A stretch of DNA of 54,819 nucleotides from Alphaproteobacteria bacterium. GTDB lineage: Bacteria > Pseudomonadota > Alphaproteobacteria > Caulobacterales > Aquidulcibacteraceae. Numbering within the stretch: position 1 is the first letter of the stretch; each line of letters begins with the position of its first letter. The DNA is taken from positions 1-54,819 of the forward strand of contig JAGWZH010000008.1 of the NCBI GenBank assembly GCA_018971945.1. The letters run 5' to 3'. Position numbers and translations under genes: made by a program. Under the pieces are notes generated by a model, which was not told where the DNA came from, did not search any database, and worked only from the letters and a program-made list of their open reading frames with translations. Positions 9,447 to 18,480 of the stretch are shown here, one piece after another.

Positions 9447-10394
9447 TCAGCGGTCTTTTGGATCAAGAGCGTCGCGCAGACCGTCGCCAAGGAAATTCAG
9501 CGCCATCAGCGTCAACAGCATCAGACCAGCCGGCCACCACAAGAGCCATGGATAAGCCTCCATGTTCTGCGCCCCGCGGGAGATGAGCTGGCCGAGCGAG
9601 GTCAAAGGCTCCTGCACCCCAAGGCCGATGAACGACAAAAAGCTCTCCAACAAGATCACCACGGGGATGTTCAATGTCGCGAAGATCACCACCGGACCCA
9701 AAGTGTTCGGCACGATATGGCGGGTCACGATCTGAAGCGGCGAGGCGCCCGCAGCGCGCGCGGCCTCCACGAACTCTCGCTGGCGCAGAGCGATGGTCTG
9801 CCCACGCACGATGCGCGACATGGTCAGCCACTCCACCGCCCCGATCGCTATGAAAATCAGAATGATCTTCTCAAAAGGATCATTGGTGGGGATCGCCGTC
9901 ATCAGCAGAATAACGAAGAAAATAAACGGGATAGAGTAGAAAAGATCGACCAGCCGCATCATCGCCTGGTCAAGCCAGCCGCCGAAAAACCCCGCAATGG
10001 CGCCCCAGAGCACGCCAATCGTCAGCGCGACAGCGGTCGCGACAACGCCGACGAGCAATGAAATTCTCAGCCCGAACAAAAGCCGGGCCATCATGTCCCG
10101 GCCCTCCGTGTCGGTGCCCAGCCAATGATAATTGTCCCAGGTCGGCGCGATGGCCACCCGGTCGCGGAAGATCATGTCGACGTCATGCACCCAGAAGCCT
10201 GGAATGCGGAAAACGCCGAAATCGAGATCCGTGCCGAAGGTCGCGAGAAACGCCAAGAGAGCCAAAAGACCAAGGCTGAAGACTGCAGCAGGGTTGCGCA
10301 GAAGCCGGCGGCGGGCGTCGTCCCACAACGAACGGCCCTTGATCGGGCCTGTCGCCAGCGCCGCCTGGGCGGAGGTCACGCTCGCCTCGCTCAT
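9447..10394 (-). CDS. oppC: Peptide ABC transporter permease (OppC-like)
   Basis: This 315-residue inner-membrane permease has an N-terminal anchor helix, a periplasmic segment and the BPD_transp_1 core of about five helices. The EAA loop that contacts the ATPase is seen as EAARAAGASPLQIVTRHIVP. The start codon ATG 10394 overlaps the oppB stop in an ATGA, which indicates translational coupling. OppC pairs with OppB to make the channel for di- or oligopeptides. No gene for the OppD or OppF ATPases is in this window. Confidence 0.92.
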   Translation of the reverse strand: MSEASVTSAQAALATGPIKGRSLWDDARRRLLRNPAAVFSLGLLALLAFLATFGTDLDFGVFRIPGFWVHDVDMIFRDRVAIAPTWDNYHWLGTDTEGRDMMARLLFGLRISLLVGVVATAVALTIGVLWGAIAGFFGGWLDQAMMRLVDLFYSIPFIFFVILLMTAIPTNDPFEKIILIFIAIGAVEWLTMSRIVRGQTIALRQREFVEAARAAGASPLQIVTRHIVPNTLGPVVIFATLNIPVVILLESFLSFIGLGVQEPLTSLGQLISRGAQNMEAYPWLLWWPAGLMLLTLMALNFLGDGLRDALDPKDR

Positions 10395-11323
10395 GCCGCC
10401 CTCCGCGCTCTTGGATCCAACAAACCGTAAAGAATGTCAGCCGCCAAATTCAAAAGGATGATCAATCCCGCGTAAACGATCACCACCCCCATGACGAGCG
10501 TATAGTCCCGCTGCTGGGCGCCAGTGACGAACTGGCTGCCGATGCCGGGCAGTTCAAACACCGTCTCCACCACAAAGGAGCCCGCCATGACCCCGGCGAT
10601 GGCGGGGCCGAGATAGGACACAATCGGCAAAAAGGCCACGGGCAAGGCATGCCGCCACACCACTTGCCATTCAGGCAAGCCCTTGGCGCGGGCGGTCCTG
10701 ATCGCGTTGGACCTCATCGCCTCGATCATGGACGCCCGCATCAGACGGGAAATAATGGCGATCTGCGGCAGAGCCAACGTGACCACCGGCAGCAATAAAT
10801 AGCTGATCGCCATCTGATCGCGCATCAGCCCTTGGCTCGGCAGCCAGCGCAACTCCAGGCCGAAAACGAGCTGCATCACCGGGCCCATCACAAGGGGCGG
10901 CAAACAGACCCCAAAAAGCGCAAGCCCCATCACCAGGTAATCCTGAGGCCGGTTCTGCCCAAGAGCGGCGATGATCCCCAAAAGACCGCCGAGCAAGACC
11001 GCCAGCGTCATGGCGGCGACGCCGATAATGAAACTCGTGGGCGCCCCCTCGGCGATGATCTCAGCCACGTCCTTGTCTTTGTACTTCATCGAAGGGCCCA
11101 GATCCCCCTGCGCGAGATCGCCCAAATAGGCGACCAACTGCTCATGAAGCGGCAGATCCAGATTGAATTCCGCCTTCAGGCGACGCTCGATTTCGGGCGG
11201 CATTTGCCGCTCCGCGTCAAAGGGCCCCCCCGGCGTCTGACGCATAATGATGAAAGCGGTCGCGATGATCAGGATCATCGTGGGAATGGCGATCAGCAGC
11301 CGTTTGACAATCTGGGCGATCAT
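10391..11323 (-). CDS. oppB: Peptide ABC transporter permease (OppB-like)
   Basis: This 310-residue permease starts at ATG 11323 (MIAQIVKRLL). The much longer upstream in-frame extension is not protein-like. The family N-terminus (a helix followed by TPGGPFDAER and the FNLDLPLHEQ segment) and the BPD_transp_1 domain with EAA-type loop (ARAKGLPEWQVVWRHALP) are clear. Six membrane helices are expected. It heads the set oppB-oppC-SDR and is divergent from the DUF442 gene, with a 138-base shared upstream region. Confidence 0.92.
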   Translation of the reverse strand: MIAQIVKRLLIAIPTMILIIATAFIIMRQTPGGPFDAERQMPPEIERRLKAEFNLDLPLHEQLVAYLGDLAQGDLGPSMKYKDKDVAEIIAEGAPTSFIIGVAAMTLAVLLGGLLGIIAALGQNRPQDYLVMGLALFGVCLPPLVMGPVMQLVFGLELRWLPSQGLMRDQMAISYLLLPVVTLALPQIAIISRLMRASMIEAMRSNAIRTARAKGLPEWQVVWRHALPVAFLPIVSYLGPAIAGVMAGSFVVETVFELPGIGSQFVTGAQQRDYTLVMGVVIVYAGLIILLNLAADILYGLLDPRARRAA

Positions 11324-11461
11324 GCGACGGTCAAGCTCTCGCTGCGGGCCAAAACTTTGGCTGGAGCGCCGACATTTGAGGCCGCGCTGCGCCTTGTCAA
11401 TGCTGCGCGCCCGGCGTCTTACATGCCGCCCGGCTCCCAGCGCGTTCAGGAGGCCCTTACG

Positions 11462-11893
11462 ATGTCCGCATTTGTTCAAGTGACCCCCGACTTCGCGGTG
11501 TCTCCGCAACTGTCCGAGGACGACTTCGCCGCCGCCAAAGCCGCGGGCTTCACCCACATCGTCAATAATCGCCCCGATGGGGAAGAAGCAGGGCAACTGA
11601 CCACAGAGGCCGCCGCGGCCGCGGCGCGAGCCGCCGGACTTGCGTTCACCGCCATTCCAGTCGCCGGCATGCCGGGCCGGAGCCAGGTGGAGGCGATGGC
11701 TGGACTGTTGAAGACGTCGTCAGGTCCCGTTCTGGCCTATTGCCGATCCGGCACGCGCTCGATCACGCTCTGGGCTCTGGCGCAGGCTTCCCTGAGCGCT
11801 GCGCCCGCGGACGCATTGGTCGCGGCCGCGCGCCGCGCAGGATATGATCTGGCCCCGCTCTCCCCAACGTTGCAGCGCCTGGGGCAGGGTTAA
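11462..11893 (+). CDS. DUF442 / TIGR01244-type phosphatase-like or sulfurtransferase-like protein
   Basis: The ATG at 11462 lies behind a strong AGGAGG site, and a longer in-frame reading has no support. The 143-residue protein shows the family signature near the start (SPQLSEDDFAAAKAAGF, NNRPDGEE) and an active-site-like loop AYCRSGTRS with Cys94. The fold is that of cysteine phosphatases. Members are annotated as beta-lactamase-hydrolase-like proteins or sulfurtransferases, in some species fused to a persulfide dioxygenase. No such partner adjoins it here. It is divergent from oppB. Confidence 0.85.
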   Translation: MSAFVQVTPDFAVSPQLSEDDFAAAKAAGFTHIVNNRPDGEEAGQLTTEAAAAAARAAGLAFTAIPVAGMPGRSQVEAMAGLLKTSSGPVLAYCRSGTRSITLWALAQASLSAAPADALVAAARRAGYDLAPLSPTLQRLGQG

Positions 11894-12099
11894 GGCGCAG
11901 GGATCGCCGCGGTGGCGCTGACGCTCGGTCCGCTCCAAGAAGCCGTGGGCGGCGCCGCGTCCGCCTGCGGCAACCAGACCGCGCCCAGGATCTTGACCAC
12001 GATGATGGCGGCGAGCGCCAAAACGCCGACGCGCAGACGCCCCACAGCAAACCACGCCATCGCGCCCAGGGCTTTGAGAGCTGTGCGGAGGTGAAACAT
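11890..12099 (-). CDS. Putative small single-pass membrane protein
   Basis: This is a 69-residue frame starting at ATG 12099, with GAGG about 9 bases upstream. It has a basic N-terminus (HLRTALKAL), one strong hydrophobic helix (VGVLALAAIIVVKILGAVWL, roughly residues 25-44) and an Ala/Pro/Ser-rich tail. Its stop overlaps the stop of the convergent DUF442 gene. A second ATG at 12117 would add six residues. No family is recognised. Membrane-protein composition and the ribosome site argue that it is real, but it could be chance. Confidence 0.42.
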   Translation of the reverse strand: MFHLRTALKALGAMAWFAVGRLRVGVLALAAIIVVKILGAVWLPQADAAPPTASWSGPSVSATAAIPAP

Positions 12100-12170
12100 T
12101 GGCGGCGTCCTCAGCATGGATCGTGGTTGAACCCTGCAGGATCGGCGCCGCCAGCCGTTGCTGGCGCCGC

Positions 12171-12229
12171 GGCCAAAGATGGGCGACCAAAGAATGGGTG
12201 GCCAAACGGCGGGCGGCCAAAGGGCGACC
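12171..12229. repeat. Degenerate 14-15 bp tandem repeat, 4 copies
   Basis: Four imperfect units begin with GGCCAAA or GACCAAA (GGCCAAAGATGGGC, GACCAAAGAATGGGT, GGCCAAACGGCGGGC, GGCCAAAGGGCGACC). The array lies in the divergent gap upstream of the ATP-grasp-like gene, 40 bases before its start. It looks like a decayed member of the kind of arrays seen elsewhere in the window. Confidence 0.6.
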
Positions 12230-12268
12230 CGATTGTGCGCCGCTCCAGGAGCGGCTAGGCCTCATGGC

Positions 12269-13264
12269 ATGAACGCTTCGCTTTCGCAGGCAGACGCTCC
12301 CCTCGACGCTGCGCCAAACCGGGCCCAGCCAAGCACCCCCGCCCGCGTGAGAGGGCGGACCTGGTTCGGCGATTTTGAGTACGGGCTCAGAGGCTTAACG
12401 GTGCGCAAGACCGGCGCCTTCGTCCCGTTCACGGCCGCCGTGTTCGCAGAAGTCGGCGCATGGTTCCTGTTCTTTTTGGCGGTTTCAGCAGCCAAGCCTG
12501 AACCAGGACCGCCCTTCACCATCGCTTTCCACCCGGACCGGGCGCGTCCCTGGTATCTGGCCTGGGCGGTCGCCCGGCTGGCTGGGGGGCGCCCAACAAC
12601 GAAAGCGGATCGGGCGGACGTGGTGATGCACTTTGACGACGCAACCTACGCCCCGAACCCGCCGCCGACGACGAAGCCGGGCGCCGTCTTGCTCAATTTC
12701 GGATGCGTGGACGTGTCGAAATCAAAGGTGGCGGAGGCTTTTGAGGCGGCTTTCGGCTATGGATTGCGTTTGGACCCGGCAGAGACATCAGGACCCCTTG
12801 TGGAGAAGAGCGAAGACAACGGCGTTCATGATGGCCGGATCCTGGAAGGGCCCGCCCCCGCCCAACCAGGCAAAACCTATCAAAAACTGGTCGACAATCG
12901 GACCTCAGACCGCGCCTTCGTCGAAGACCTCCGCACCCCGCTGGTGGGCGGCGAGGCGGTGGTCGTCTTCCGGAAGCGCCGAGAGGTGGGGCGCCGCTTC
13001 GCCAACGCCAACGCAGCGGTCACCGCCGCAAGACCCGAGGACGTGTTCACAACAGAAGAGCGCGCGCGGCTGACCGCTTTCGCGCAGCGCCTGGGACTTG
13101 ACTGGGGCGGCGTGGACGTGCTTCGCGACAGACAAGAGGGACGGCTCTATATCGTGGACGCCAACAAAACCGACATGGGACCGCCCACCGCCCTGCCGCT
13201 GGCGGACAAGATGCGCGCCGCGCGGGCGCTCGCCAAAGCCCTTCGACAGCGTATCGGCCGATAG
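12269..13264 (+). CDS. Uncharacterised protein with ATP-grasp-like C-terminus
   Basis: This protein of 331 residues starts at ATG 12269. An AGGAG lies about 17 bases upstream, which is far. Residues 1-45 are Pro/Ala-rich and possibly disordered. A hydrophobic stretch (FLFFLAVSAA) lies near residue 70. The C-terminal third reads like the end of an ATP-grasp enzyme: RTPLVGGEAVVVFRKRR as a substrate strand, LGLDWGGVDVLRDR, and YIVDANKTDMGPP, where D and N would bind Mg-ATP. That layout resembles glutathione-synthase/RimK-type carboxylate-amine ligases, but the N-terminal part is not recognised. It is followed after 14 bases by an MBL hydrolase on the same strand, a likely operon. The substrate is unknown. 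Confidence 0.75.
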   Translation: MNASLSQADAPLDAAPNRAQPSTPARVRGRTWFGDFEYGLRGLTVRKTGAFVPFTAAVFAEVGAWFLFFLAVSAAKPEPGPPFTIAFHPDRARPWYLAWAVARLAGGRPTTKADRADVVMHFDDATYAPNPPPTTKPGAVLLNFGCVDVSKSKVAEAFEAAFGYGLRLDPAETSGPLVEKSEDNGVHDGRILEGPAPAQPGKTYQKLVDNRTSDRAFVEDLRTPLVGGEAVVVFRKRREVGRRFANANAAVTAARPEDVFTTEERARLTAFAQRLGLDWGGVDVLRDRQEGRLYIVDANKTDMGPPTALPLADKMRAARALAKALRQRIGR

Positions 13265-13278
13265 AGGGATCCCGCGCA

Positions 13279-14178
13279 ATGGCCTCCAAGATCCCCTTCG
13301 TTCGTGACATGGACTTTACCTATGGCCTGGCCCAGAGCGTCAGCCCCCTGATCCGGCGCGTCGTGGCGAACAATCCCGGCCCTTTCACCTATCTCGGCAC
13401 CGGCGTTTATATCGTCGGCCAGGGCTCCGTGGCGGTGATCGATCCAGGACCGATCGTGGACGGGCATCTGGAGGTCTTGCTCAAGGCGCTCGAGGGCGAG
13501 ACCGTCAGCCACATCTTCGTCACCCATGGCCACATGGATCATAGTCCTGCGGCGCGCCCCCTGGCGGCGCTGACTGGAGCGGTCATCTACGCCAGCGGCG
13601 AACCCGTGAAGCCGACTGACAGCGAAGTACGGATGGAGGCGGGAGACGATCTAAGCTTCCGGCCCGATGTGGCGATCGAGGACGGCGCAGTGTTTCAAGG
13701 CGCCGGCTGGACCATCGAGGCGGTGTCCACGCCCGGCCATACCAGCCACCACATGGCCTATGCCCTGCGAGAGGAAAACGCACTGTTTCCAGGCGACCAC
13801 ATCATGGGCTGGTCCACCACCGTCATCAGTCCTCCGGACGGCAACATGGGAGACTATCTCAAGAGCCTGGAAAAAGTCCGCGACCGCAATTTCGATACGC
13901 TCTGGCCGACCCATGGGCCGCCGGTGCGCGACGTGCAGCCCTTCGTGCAGGCTTATATCGATCACCGCAGGGGTCGGGAGGCCCAGATCCTCGCGCAGCT
14001 CGCCTTGGGTCCCGCCAGCATCAAAACCATGGTGCCCACGCTCTACGCCGATGTCGATCCCCGCCTTCACCCGGCTGCCTGCCACTCGGTGCTGGCGCAC
14101 ATGCTCCAGCTCGTCAAAGAAGGTCGGGTTCTGTGCGCGTCTGACCCTTGCGTGGATAGCGTCTACGCTTTGGTTTAG
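13279..14178 (+). CDS. MBL-fold metallo-hydrolase (LACTB2-like)
   Basis: This 299-residue cytosolic protein has the metallo-beta-lactamase signature THGHMDH at residues 82-88, with H83, H85, D87 and H88 as zinc ligands. Later ligands are visible in TPGHTSHH and FPGDHIMGW, and a last His in THGPPV. The C-terminal 60 residues form a small helical winged domain typical of the LACTB2/glyoxalase-II-like branch, known as nucleases or thioester hydrolases. It lies 14 bases after the ATP-grasp-like gene. Its stop codon is the first part of an 8-bp tandem array. Confidence 0.9.
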   Translation: MASKIPFVRDMDFTYGLAQSVSPLIRRVVANNPGPFTYLGTGVYIVGQGSVAVIDPGPIVDGHLEVLLKALEGETVSHIFVTHGHMDHSPAARPLAALTGAVIYASGEPVKPTDSEVRMEAGDDLSFRPDVAIEDGAVFQGAGWTIEAVSTPGHTSHHMAYALREENALFPGDHIMGWSTTVISPPDGNMGDYLKSLEKVRDRNFDTLWPTHGPPVRDVQPFVQAYIDHRRGREAQILAQLALGPASIKTMVPTLYADVDPRLHPAACHSVLAHMLQLVKEGRVLCASDPCVDSVYALV

Positions 14179-14214
14179 GGGCTGAGGGGCTGAGGGGTGA
14201 GGGGCTGAGGGGCT
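14178..14214. repeat. 8-bp tandem repeat (GGGGCTGA) filling a convergent gap
   Basis: The sequence is GGGGCTGA twice, GGGGTGA once, GGGGCTGA once and a partial GGGGCT. It occupies the whole gap between the TAG stop of the MBL gene (14176-14178) and the TAA stop of the DUF1499 gene (14214-14216). Five runs of four G at short spacing could form a G-quadruplex on the + strand. Confidence 0.9.
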
Positions 14215-15059
14215 TAAACGCGCGGGGTCAGCTCCGCCACAACCGCTTCGCTGAAGGCCCGCAGGCGCGCCGCATTCGCGCCAAGATCGGACAACCCCAC
14301 CCGCGATGTCGAACGGGCGTCGATCACAGCGCCGTCGGAGGTCGCGCGCACACGCACCACGATATCATCCACGAACCCGAACCAGAAACTTGTCGCGGTG
14401 GCCTCTATGCGACCCTCCTGGGACAGGCTCGGCTCCTGGCTGGCCGTGATCGTCCAGCCCTGCGCCTCAGCCGCCCGCAACGCGATGGCGAAGGCTTCTT
14501 CCGGAGGCAATCCGATCGGAAGCGGGGTCAAGTCGCTATAGTGTTCGGCGATCAAATCCGTCGTCGCCTTGTCGGCGAAGGCGGGGTTTGACCAACCGGC
14601 CGGGATACGGTTCGCCGCCAAATCGACGCTGTTCGCCGAAGGTCCCCTTGCAGCCAGCTGCTCTGGGGAGAAGGTCGGCGGATCGAGAACATCTGTGGCG
14701 ACGTCGTGGATCGGAGGAATGGCCGCCGCCTGGCGCTGCACATAAACCGCATAGCCAAGCCCCAAGGCCGGGATCAGGATCGTGACCAGGGCGGACAAAG
14801 CCCCTCGCCGCGGCTTGATCAGGAGCGACAGGCCAAGCGCCACAAAACCGAGGCAGACGCCCGCAATCAACAGAATGGGGCCGTATTCCCGCATCAGCGT
14901 GCCCAGCCCAAACCGCCAGTCATGCAGCCCGAAGCGAGAGCCCAACGCCGCATAAGCGAAAAACGCGGGGATCATGAGCGAGAAGAGCAAAGCCCCTCGC
15001 GTGAGCCCGTCCCGAAAATTTGACGCAGCGTCCCCCTTGGCTTTCCCTTGCTCGTTCAT
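14214..15059 (-). CDS. DUF1499 family membrane protein
   Basis: The protein is 281 residues from ATG 15059, which sits 8 bases after AGGGGG. An ATG two codons upstream at 15065 is also possible but lies too close to that site. Three hydrophobic helices occupy about residues 22-120 (LLFSLMIPAFFAYAAL, ILLIAGVCLGFVALGLSL, LVTILIPALGLGYAVYV). The C-terminal half is the DUF1499 domain: IHDVATDV, FWFGFVDDIVVRVR, and the conserved DARSTSRVGLSDLGANAARL. The function of DUF1499 is unknown, and the soluble domain probably faces the periplasm. It is convergent with the MBL gene and lies downstream of the acyl-CoA ligase, 39 bases from its stop. Confidence 0.88.
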   Translation of the reverse strand: MNEQGKAKGDAASNFRDGLTRGALLFSLMIPAFFAYAALGSRFGLHDWRFGLGTLMREYGPILLIAGVCLGFVALGLSLLIKPRRGALSALVTILIPALGLGYAVYVQRQAAAIPPIHDVATDVLDPPTFSPEQLAARGPSANSVDLAANRIPAGWSNPAFADKATTDLIAEHYSDLTPLPIGLPPEEAFAIALRAAEAQGWTITASQEPSLSQEGRIEATATSFWFGFVDDIVVRVRATSDGAVIDARSTSRVGLSDLGANAARLRAFSEAVVAELTPRV

Positions 15060-15098
15060 GACCATCGCCCCCTTTGAGAAAGATTACGCCGGAAGCTT

Positions 15099-16742
15099 TC
15101 AGGCCGTCGGCAGCCGGTAGTCTGCGAACATCTTCCGCAGTTCCAATTTATTGATCTTGCCCGTGGCGCCCAACGGTATCTTCTCCACGAAGGCGACATC
15201 GTCCGGCATCCACCATTTGGCGATCTTTCCCTCCAGATAGGCGAGCGTTTCCCCCTTATCGGGCGCGGCCCCCTGGGCGGCCTCAATGATCAGAAGCGGC
15301 CGCTCATCCCATTTCGGGTGGGCCACGCCGATGACGGCGGCGTTGGCCACGCCAGGCGCGCCGACCGCAATGTTTTCGATCTCGATGGAAGAGATCCACT
15401 CCCCGCCAGACTTGATCACGTCCTTCGCGCGGTCGGTGATCTGCATGAAGCCTGCCGGATCCAAGGTCGCCACATCCCCTGTGTCGAAAAAGCCATCCGC
15501 TTCCAGAGCCGCGCCATCGGCGCGGCGGGCGCCGTCGCCCTTGAAATAGGCCCTGGTCACTGCCGGACCGCGCACCTGCAGCCGGCCGAAGGTCTTGCCG
15601 TCGCGGGGAAGCTCTTTGCCTGCATCGTCCACGATCTTCATCTCGACGGTGAACGGCGCTCGCCCCTGTTTCAGCTTCAGCTTGATCTTGTCCTCATGCG
15701 GCAGGGCGTCTTCTTCGGGCCCAAGCGCGCACAGCGAGCCCATCGGGCTCATCTCGGTCATGCCCCAGGCGTGCACGACCTCAACGCCATAATCCTCTTC
15801 AAACGCTCTCAGGATGGCTTCTGGCACTGCCGATCCGCCGATGATCACTTTTTTCAAGGTGGTCAGCTTCAGCTGGTTCTCCCGCAAATAGGACAAGAGC
15901 ATCAGCCAGACGGTCGGGACAGCGGCGGTAAGCGTCACCCCCTCGCTCTCCAAGAGCTCATAAACCGACGCACCGTCGAGCCGTGCGCCCGGCATCACCA
16001 TCTTGCAGCCCGCCATCGGGCCAATGAAAGTCAGAGCCCACGCATTCGCATGGAACAATGGCACGACCGGCAGCACCACATCCCTGGAGCGCAAACCGAA
16101 CGCATCGCCGGTGTTGGCGGCCATGGCGTGGATGACGTTGGACCGATGAGAATAGAGCACGCCCTTGGGATTGCCCGTCGTTCCCGATGTGTAACAAAGG
16201 CCGGCGGCGGTGTTTTCGTCAAAGCCGCCCCAGGCGATGTCCGCGCTCCAGCCGGCGATAAAATCCTCATAAGCCACCGCGTTCGGCAGCGAGGTCTGCG
16301 GCATATGGGCTGCGTCGGTGAGGATCACATAGCGTTCCACCGTCGCGAGCTGGCCCGCGATCTTTTCCACCAGCGGCACGAAAGTGAGGTCCAGGAACAG
16401 GATCTTGTCTTCGGCGTGGTTGGCGATCCAGGCGATCTGCTCTGGAAAAAGACGCGGGTTCAGGGTGTGAAGCACCGCGCCCATGCCCTGCGCGCCGAAC
16501 CAGACCTCCATGTGCCGGCTCGAGTTCCAGGCCAGGGTCGCCACACGGTCGCCAAACCGGACGCCGGCGTTCTTCAGGGCCGCCGTCACCTGTTTCGCCC
16601 GGCCGTGGATCTCGCCATAAGTGCTGCGAATGATCGGACCCTCGACGCTGCGGGTCACCACCTCCCGGTTCGGGGCCATGGCCTTGGCGTGGTCCAGGAT
16701 CTTATCCAGCGTCAGCGGCCAATCTTGCATCAAGCCCTGCAT
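15099..16742 (-). CDS. Long/medium-chain fatty-acid-CoA ligase (AMP-binding, AlkK-like)
   Basis: This 547-residue enzyme has the AMP-forming adenylate signature [12 protein letters not shown] at 184-195, the downstream [10 protein letters not shown] motif, the hinge region [22 protein letters not shown] and the C-terminal catalytic Lys in GATGKINK (K529). It activates a fatty acid to acyl-AMP and then acyl-CoA in the cytosol for beta-oxidation or lipid synthesis. The N-terminal region ([15 protein letters not shown]) matches the branch annotated as fatty-acyl-CoA synthetase or AlkK. Chain length preference cannot be read off. The start ATG 16742 follows GGAGGCGCC. Confidence 0.93.
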   Translation of the reverse strand: MQGLMQDWPLTLDKILDHAKAMAPNREVVTRSVEGPIIRSTYGEIHGRAKQVTAALKNAGVRFGDRVATLAWNSSRHMEVWFGAQGMGAVLHTLNPRLFPEQIAWIANHAEDKILFLDLTFVPLVEKIAGQLATVERYVILTDAAHMPQTSLPNAVAYEDFIAGWSADIAWGGFDENTAAGLCYTSGTTGNPKGVLYSHRSNVIHAMAANTGDAFGLRSRDVVLPVVPLFHANAWALTFIGPMAGCKMVMPGARLDGASVYELLESEGVTLTAAVPTVWLMLLSYLRENQLKLTTLKKVIIGGSAVPEAILRAFEEDYGVEVVHAWGMTEMSPMGSLCALGPEEDALPHEDKIKLKLKQGRAPFTVEMKIVDDAGKELPRDGKTFGRLQVRGPAVTRAYFKGDGARRADGAALEADGFFDTGDVATLDPAGFMQITDRAKDVIKSGGEWISSIEIENIAVGAPGVANAAVIGVAHPKWDERPLLIIEAAQGAAPDKGETLAYLEGKIAKWWMPDDVAFVEKIPLGATGKINKLELRKMFADYRLPTA

Positions 16743-16838
16743 CGGGGCGCCTCCCTCGGGTGGTGGACGGACATCTCGCCGTCCTACCTAGAGGGGAAGC
16801 TGCCGTCAGACAACGCGTCGCCGTCGAAAGCCCAGGTC

Positions 16839-17309
16839 TTATGCGGCTTTTCGGGCGCCGTCATCGGACCACAGGGTCCGTCGCGCGCGCGGCGGCGCTT
16901 CCTTCAAAACGCGAACAGCGGCGGCGCCGATCCGCGGCGGGCTCGCAAAGGCGGTCGCAGCGACGCTCTCTCCCGCGGCTTGAAAGCCCGCCGCCTTGAG
17001 CCGATCCCACAATGCGCGGGCGCCCGCGCCGGCAGAGGGGTTTGAGACGGCGGAAAACCGCACCACCCCGGCAAAGCGCGCGCCGCGGGCATAAGCGGAC
17101 TGTACCCTGCAGACGGTCTTGGCGCTCCCAAGCCAGAGCGACGCCATGGCGGCCATGCGCCCCGCCTCCATTGTCGCGAACGCAGTCTCCAACGGGGTGA
17201 GCCTCCGCACGCTGCAGGCGAAACGGGCCACAGATTTCGGGCGTTCATCGCGCAAAGCCGCCATCGCCAAGCCTGCCGCCGTCGCCATGGCCCGCACCGC
17301 ATTCAGCAT
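16839..17309 (-). CDS. Uncharacterised Ala-rich protein downstream of pdxH
   Basis: This frame of 156 residues starts at ATG 17309 with GGGAG about 8 bases upstream. A longer in-frame extension to 17501 runs antisense into pdxH and is rejected. The sequence is rich in Ala, Arg and Ser (AMATAAGLAMAALR, LETAFATMEAGRMAAMASLW), suggests amphipathic helices and has no signal peptide. It follows pdxH on the same strand with a 76-base gap. No family is recognised. Codon choice and the ribosome site favour a real gene, probably a helical cytosolic protein. Confidence 0.6.
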   Translation of the reverse strand: MLNAVRAMATAAGLAMAALRDERPKSVARFACSVRRLTPLETAFATMEAGRMAAMASLWLGSAKTVCRVQSAYARGARFAGVVRFSAVSNPSAGAGARALWDRLKAAGFQAAGESVAATAFASPPRIGAAAVRVLKEAPPRARRTLWSDDGARKAA

Positions 17310-17385
17310 TCGCCCGCTCCCATCGTTTGAGAGAACAGAGTTTGTCCATCTCCCTGAAGGAAGCCTTAACAAGACGCTCCACCCT

Positions 17386-18051
17386 TTAAGGATAAAGCCT
17401 AACCCTCTCAAACGGATCTGCGACCCACTCCCGCCGAAAGACCAATCGGTCATGCAGACGGAAGGGCCTGTCCCGCCAGAATTCGATGCTGAGCGGGGCA
17501 AGCCGCCAGCCCGTCCAATGCGCCGGGCGAGGGACCTCGCCGACCCCGAACTTCAGGCCGAACTCCGCCACGCGCTTCTCCAACGCGAAGCGGTCCGGCA
17601 AGACCCGCGACTGCTCCGACGCCCAAGCCCCAATGCGGGCGCCGCGGTCGCGGGTCTGAAAATAGGCGTCGGCCTCGGCCGCCGGCGCCTGGCTCACCAA
17701 TCCCCGCACCCGTACCTGCCGGCGCAGCGATTTCCAGTGGAAACACAAGGCGGCCTTGGGCGCGGCTGCGATCTGGCGGCCCTTGGCGCTCTCGGTATTG
17801 GAATAAAAGGTGAAGCCCTCCGGCGAGACGTCCTTCAACAGCACCATCCGCACGTCCGGCAGGCCAGTCTCGTCCACGGTCGCAAGCGCCATGGCGTTGG
17901 GATCATTCGGCTCTTTCTCCTTCGCCTCAGTCAGCCACCGCGCGAACAGGCCAAACGGCTCGCTGGCTGCGAAAAACGCCGCGTCGTCTGGCGGCGGAGC
18001 CGCATCAGGATCATAGCGCGGCGATGGGGGGATCAGGGGCGTTTGGGACAT
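17386..18051 (-). CDS. pdxH: Pyridoxamine 5'-phosphate oxidase
   Basis: This 221-residue FMN flavoprotein oxidises pyridoxine or pyridoxamine 5'-phosphate to pyridoxal 5'-phosphate with O2, the last step of vitamin B6 synthesis and salvage. Family motifs are in order: [60 protein letters not shown], and the C-terminal [10 protein letters not shown] ending RLYP. Length is normal. PLP made by this enzyme is needed by glycine decarboxylase encoded elsewhere in the window. Confidence 0.96.
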   Translation of the reverse strand: MSQTPLIPPSPRYDPDAAPPPDDAAFFAASEPFGLFARWLTEAKEKEPNDPNAMALATVDETGLPDVRMVLLKDVSPEGFTFYSNTESAKGRQIAAAPKAALCFHWKSLRRQVRVRGLVSQAPAAEADAYFQTRDRGARIGAWASEQSRVLPDRFALEKRVAEFGLKFGVGEVPRPAHWTGWRLAPLSIEFWRDRPFRLHDRLVFRREWVADPFERVRLYP

Positions 18052-18060
18052 GACGATGAC

Positions 18061-18480
18061 CTAGAGCGGGCGCACGAAAGGGAAAACCGGAGCCGCGCGG
18101 CGCAACAGGGTTTGATCCGCTGTGATGAGATCAGCGCCTTCTCGCAGAGCAAGCGCAATCAAGAAGCAGTCTTTCAAAGGATGGCTCAGATCCATCGCGA
18201 TGGTCTCGGCTTCCGCCTGCAAGGCGTCATCGGCCAAAAGCGTTAAGGCGACCGAGGCGAAGAGCGCCCGCGCTTCTCCCAGATAAAGTTCACAATCGGA
18301 TCGGCTGATGCGCTTAGTCCGCAAAGCGCGGCTGACCGCCGAGGCCACCTCAATACGGACAAAGGCTGGAGCCAGAAGGATTGCGTCCTGCGCCAAAAGG
18401 GCACGGGCGGCGGGGCTCCCCTGTTCGGGCAAAACCCACTTCACAGCCACCGATGCATCCACAACGAGCGAGCCGCTCAT
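18061..18480 (-). CDS. PIN-domain toxin (VapC-like RNase)
   Basis: This 139-residue PIN-domain protein starts at ATG 18480, which overlaps the antitoxin stop in an ATGA. The four acidic metal-binding residues are present: D8 in VVDASVAVKW, E44 in VRIEVASAV, D104 in HPLKDCFLIALAL and D122 in ITADQTLL. VapC-type toxins cleave tRNA or rRNA when released from their antitoxin. The pair with the upstream ribbon-helix-helix-like protein makes a complete type II module. It lies 9 bases upstream of pdxH on the same strand. Confidence 0.9.
   Translation of the reverse strand: MSGSLVVDASVAVKWVLPEQGSPAARALLAQDAILLAPAFVRIEVASAVSRALRTKRISRSDCELYLGEARALFASVALTLLADDALQAEAETIAMDLSHPLKDCFLIALALREGADLITADQTLLRRAAPVFPFVRPL

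Noticed and set aside
15318-17045. 575-codon + strand frame
   Set aside because: It lies opposite the fatty-acid-CoA ligase, has no recognisable motif and no ribosome site.
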